A stretch of 7,933 nucleotides of DNA from Prevotellaceae bacterium (GTDB taxonomy: Bacteria > Bacteroidota > Bacteroidia > Bacteroidales > Bacteroidaceae), in assembly GCA_021204715.1 (NCBI GenBank), contig JAJPYW010000098.1, positions 1 to 7,933 on the forward strand, written 5' to 3'. The translations under genes and the position numbers were made by a program. This document shows positions 6,392-7,933 of the stretch, in pieces. Numbering within the stretch: the stretch's first letter is position 1; every line of letters begins with the position of its first letter. Below the pieces are notes generated by a model that did no database searches, was not told where the DNA came from, and saw only the letters and a list, made by a program, of their open reading frames with translations.

Positions 6392-6880
6392 ATGATACAC
6401 ATTATCGCCGCCATAGACCGCCGCCTTGCCATAGGCTACCAAAACAAGTTGCTGTTCCACTTGCCCGACGACATGAAGCGCTTCAAGGCACTCACCACGG
6501 GACACACCGTGCTCATGGGGCGCAACACCTTCGCTTCATTGCCCAAAGGCGCGCTGCCGCGGCGCCGCAACATCGTGCTCTCCACGCACGCCGACACGCT
6601 TTGTCCCGGCGCCGAGTTGTATGGTTCGTTGGAAACGGCCCTGCAGCATTGCAGTAAAGAAGAAGAGGTGTTCATCATAGGCGGCGCGGCCGTCTACCGG
6701 CAAGCCATGCCGTTGGCCCACGTGCTGCACATCACCCAAGTAGACGCCACGGCCCTTCAAGCCGACGCCTTCTTCCCCGCCATTGCCGATAGTGAATGGG
6801 TGGAGCAGGCGCGGGAAACGCACTCGGCAGACGAAAGGCACGCCTGCGCTTTTGCATTTGTCACGTATGTAAGGCGGTAG
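6392..6880 (+). CDS. folA: Dihydrofolate reductase
   Basis: DHFR reduces dihydrofolate to tetrahydrofolate with NADPH, sustaining one-carbon metabolism and thymidylate synthesis. From ATG 6392 the product has 162 residues, close to the 159 of E. coli. It has an AAIDRRLAIGYQN start (6-18), LPDDMKRFK (24-32) with catalytic acid D27, and GRNTF (43-47) for NADPH binding. Arginines at 57-59 can bind the folate glutamate, and IIGGAAVYRQAM (95-106) is the second NADPH motif. The frame extends upstream to an ATG at 6296, but those 32 residues resemble nothing in the family and would precede the predicted promoter. At the position of E. coli Trp22 there is Phe, followed by His23, a substitution in the active-site loop. 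No thyA is adjacent. It converges on the Lrp-family gene, 81 bp away. Confidence 0.94.
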   Translation: MIHIIAAIDRRLAIGYQNKLLFHLPDDMKRFKALTTGHTVLMGRNTFASLPKGALPRRRNIVLSTHADTLCPGAELYGSLETALQHCSKEEEVFIIGGAAVYRQAMPLAHVLHITQVDATALQADAFFPAIADSEWVEQARETHSADERHACAFAFVTYVRR

Positions 6881-6906
6881 AGAGTAGAGCGAGGGCATAT
6901 ATTTCG

Positions 6907-6960
6907 ACGGCCTTACGACCTACGAAGTGCAAGGGGAAGTCCGGGCGGGCCCACGGCCTT
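6907..6960. repeat. Short direct repeat in the folA/Lrp convergent gap
   Basis: ACGGCCTT occurs at 6907-6914 and again at 6953-6960 within the 81-bp gap between two convergent genes. A GGGCGGGCCC stretch (about 6943-6952) and weak CCTT/AAGG pairing (6911-6934) could form structure. There is no hairpin followed by a T-run on either strand, so no terminator is called. The repeat may be chance. Confidence 0.4.
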
Positions 6961-6961
6961 T

Positions 6962-7441
6962 CTACTCCTCTTTGGATTCCTGCTTTAAGATAGGCATCTG
7001 CCGCTTGATGGCCTCGTGGAAAGAGATCAAGGTCTCCGTGCGGGCCAGCCCAAGCGGTTGCAGCTTGTCGTGGATGATGCTCAGCAAGTGGTGGTTGTTG
7101 CGCGCGTAGAGCTTGATGAACATGTCATACTTGCCCGTGGTGAAGTGGCACTCCACCACTTCGGGAATGGCCTCCAACGCTTTGGTCACCACGTCGAAAC
7201 TCTCCGGATCTTTCAGGTAGATGCCTATGTAGGCGCACGTCTCATACCCTATCTTCTCCGGGTCGATGATGTATTCCGACCCCTTCAATATACCCAAGGA
7301 AGTAAGTTTCTGGATACGTTGGTGTATGGCCGCGCCCGACACGTTGCACACCCTTGCCACTTCCAAGAAGGGAATACGCGCGTTGCCGGCAATCAGTTTC
7401 AAGATTTGCTCATCTAACGTATCCAATTGATGATGTCCCAT
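6962..7441 (-). CDS. Lrp/AsnC family transcriptional regulator
   Basis: A 159-residue DNA-binding regulator of the feast/famine (Lrp/AsnC) family. Residues 6-54 form the N-terminal winged helix-turn-helix (LDEQILKLIAGNAR, then FLEVARVCNVSGAAIHQRIQKL as the two helices, then GILKG as the wing). Residues about 67-150 form the RAM ligand-binding and oligomerisation domain, with the usual ECHFTTGKYDMFIKLYARN segment (97-115). Members typically form dimers to octamers, bind an amino acid or related small molecule, and often regulate themselves and an adjacent transport or metabolic gene. The ligand cannot be read from the sequence. It is divergent from a major facilitator transporter gene, a plausible target. 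Its leader carries a 12-bp palindrome (7502-7513), a plausible operator. The ATG at 7441 gives the MGHHQLD start that I recall for Bacteroides orthologues. Confidence 0.92.
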   Translation of the reverse strand: MGHHQLDTLDEQILKLIAGNARIPFLEVARVCNVSGAAIHQRIQKLTSLGILKGSEYIIDPEKIGYETCAYIGIYLKDPESFDVVTKALEAIPEVVECHFTTGKYDMFIKLYARNNHHLLSIIHDKLQPLGLARTETLISFHEAIKRQMPILKQESKEE

Positions 7442-7501
7442 TGTCTGTTCCGTTTCTTATTAAAAGCATACATATTGTCTACGGGATGACGCCGCGCGCT
7501 T

Positions 7502-7513
7502 ACACGCGCGTGT
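7502..7513. promoter_or_regulatory. Perfect 12-bp palindrome, possible operator in the Lrp-family leader
   Basis: ACACGCGCGTGT at 7502-7513 is its own reverse complement. It would lie about 13-25 bases downstream of the predicted start of the regulator's transcript. The overlapping CGCGC/GCGCG arms (7495-7499 and 7506-7510, six-base loop) could form an alternative hairpin. Autoregulation is common in Lrp/AsnC proteins, but the known Lrp sites are usually AT-richer, so binding by this protein is uncertain. Confidence 0.4.
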
Positions 7514-7532
7514 GTTCCCCGCCCCGACTATG

Positions 7533-7540
7533 CAAAGTTA
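7533..7540 (-). promoter_or_regulatory. -7 promoter element for the Lrp-family regulator
   Basis: On the minus strand TAACTTTG (7540-7533) matches TAnnTTTG exactly and is followed by C, as is common in Bacteroides. No clear TTTG -33 element is seen about 19-21 bases upstream, which may mean weak or activator-dependent transcription. The leader would be about 85 bases. Confidence 0.6.
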
Positions 7541-7646
7541 CAGTTTTTTTCTGCATCATTGTCCTTAATTGGCGTTTTTCCTATTCCAACAGTAGTAAAA
7601 TTTAAACGAAAGGAGCGTAATGCAGCATAAATAGAGAGATTTTTTG

Positions 7647-7654
7647 TACCTTTG
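7647..7654 (+). promoter_or_regulatory. -7 promoter element for the transporter gene
   Basis: TACCTTTG at 7647-7654, preceded by a T-run (7640-7645) and followed by C, is an exact TAnnTTTG match. A clear -33 TTTG is absent; only TG at 7621-7622 lies in the general area, with an overlong spacer. Predicted start is near 7660, leaving a leader of about 92 bases to the ATG at 7753. Confidence 0.6.
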
Positions 7655-7752
7655 CAATCCCTTTACAAAGGCAAGACCGGCTTTAAGGTAAAAGATACGA
7701 TAACATCCGCCCGGCGCAAGGCACGCGGCGTACTAAATGCAAGACAACCTCT

Positions 7753-7933
7753 ATGGAAAGACTTTGGAACAACAATTACATCAAGACATGGAGTGCCAAC
7801 TTCATGCTGAACTTTTCGTTCATGATTCTCTCTCCCTTGCTCCCCATCTATTTGAGCGAGCACTTCGGGGCCAACAAAGACCAGATAGGCATGGTGCTTT
7901 CGGGCTATGCCATCACCGCGTTGATTATCCGTC
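7753..7933 (+). CDS. Major facilitator superfamily transporter, N-terminal part (runs off window)
   Basis: Sixty codons are visible from ATG 7753 to the window end, in an unbroken frame. The start MERLWNNNYIKTWSANFM is followed by a long hydrophobic segment (about residues 15-34, ending SPLLPIYL). Then comes a short polar loop (EHFGANKDQIG) and the beginning of a second hydrophobic helix (about 46-60). A first helix ending in PLLPIYL, a loop with an acidic/Lys patch, then G-x-V-L-S-G-Y is the pattern of MFS sugar/drug permeases in Bacteroidales. An inner-membrane secondary transporter is therefore likely, substrate unknown. It is divergent from the Lrp-family regulator, which may control it. 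The rest of the gene, including the conserved loop 2-3 motif, is outside the window. Confidence 0.8.
   Translation, partial: MERLWNNNYIKTWSANFMLNFSFMILSPLLPIYLSEHFGANKDQIGMVLSGYAITALIIR

Larger units (their letters stand above)
7442..7752. other. Divergent control region between Lrp-family regulator and transporter
   Basis: This 311-bp gap holds no credible gene. It contains a minus-strand -7 element for the regulator (7540-7533), a 12-bp GC-rich palindrome in that gene's leader (7502-7513), and a seven-T run at 7544-7550. An AT-rich central stretch follows (about 7590-7646), then a plus-strand -7 element for the transporter (7647-7654). A roughly 90-base transporter leader completes it, with a CCTTT-AC-AAAGG dyad at 7660-7671. 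Open frames crossing it start or end in AT-rich sequence and look like chance. Confidence 0.7.

Noticed and set aside
6907..6952. Possible bidirectional terminator between folA and the Lrp-family gene
   Set aside because: Pairing is short and imperfect and no T-run follows on either strand.
7442..7752. Invertible (phase-variable) promoter between the regulator and transporter
   Set aside because: I looked for inverted repeats flanking either -7 element and found none of useful length; the palindromes present are too short or not flanking.
1..7933. Mobile element, defence system, CRISPR array or RNA gene
   Set aside because: No transposase, integrase, nuclease, regular repeat-spacer pattern or tRNA/rRNA-like sequence was seen; nearly all the window is filled by housekeeping or envelope genes.

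Overview
The window looks like an ordinary chromosomal segment from a GC-rich member of the Bacteroidales, probably near Bacteroidaceae. Three things point there. The proteins resemble Bacteroides-type versions of their families: a FadL-like porin paired with a low-complexity protein, a long-form RmlB, and the Lrp and metallophosphoesterase types. The gene starts mostly lack Shine-Dalgarno sequences. Three intergenic sites carry exact matches to the Bacteroidetes -7 element TAnnTTTG. I see no insertion sequence, CRISPR array, tRNA, rRNA, phage gene or sign of recent transfer. No unknown multi-gene system is evident.

Left part, plus strand (3-3486): the 3' end of a Thr/Ser/Gly/Arg-rich low-complexity gene, then an outer-membrane FadL/OmpP1 family barrel, then menA of menaquinone synthesis. 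Spacing is tight (33 bp, then 7 bp), so this looks like one transcription unit. It joins a cell-envelope pair to a respiratory quinone enzyme.

Middle, minus strand (5532-3494): rmlA and rmlB overlap by four bases. Together they turn glucose-1-phosphate and dTTP into dTDP-4-keto-6-deoxyglucose, a precursor of rhamnose and other deoxysugars for surface glycans. rmlC and rmlD are not in the window. rmlB converges on menA with only 7 bp between stop codons. A 228-bp AT-rich leader region (5533-5760) lies upstream of rmlA.

Right part: a YfcE/MJ0936-type metallophosphoesterase (minus) and dihydrofolate reductase folA (plus) diverge from a compact pair of face-to-face promoters. folA converges on an Lrp/AsnC regulator (minus). 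That regulator diverges across 311 bp from the start of a major facilitator transporter (plus), which runs off the window end. The regulator and transporter each have their own -7 element, and a perfect 12-bp palindrome sits in the regulator's predicted leader.

The most worthwhile leads are modest: the mirror-image promoter at 6345-6361, the Lrp leader palindrome and its possible link to the transporter, the low-complexity/FadL pair, and the stand-alone rmlAB operon.
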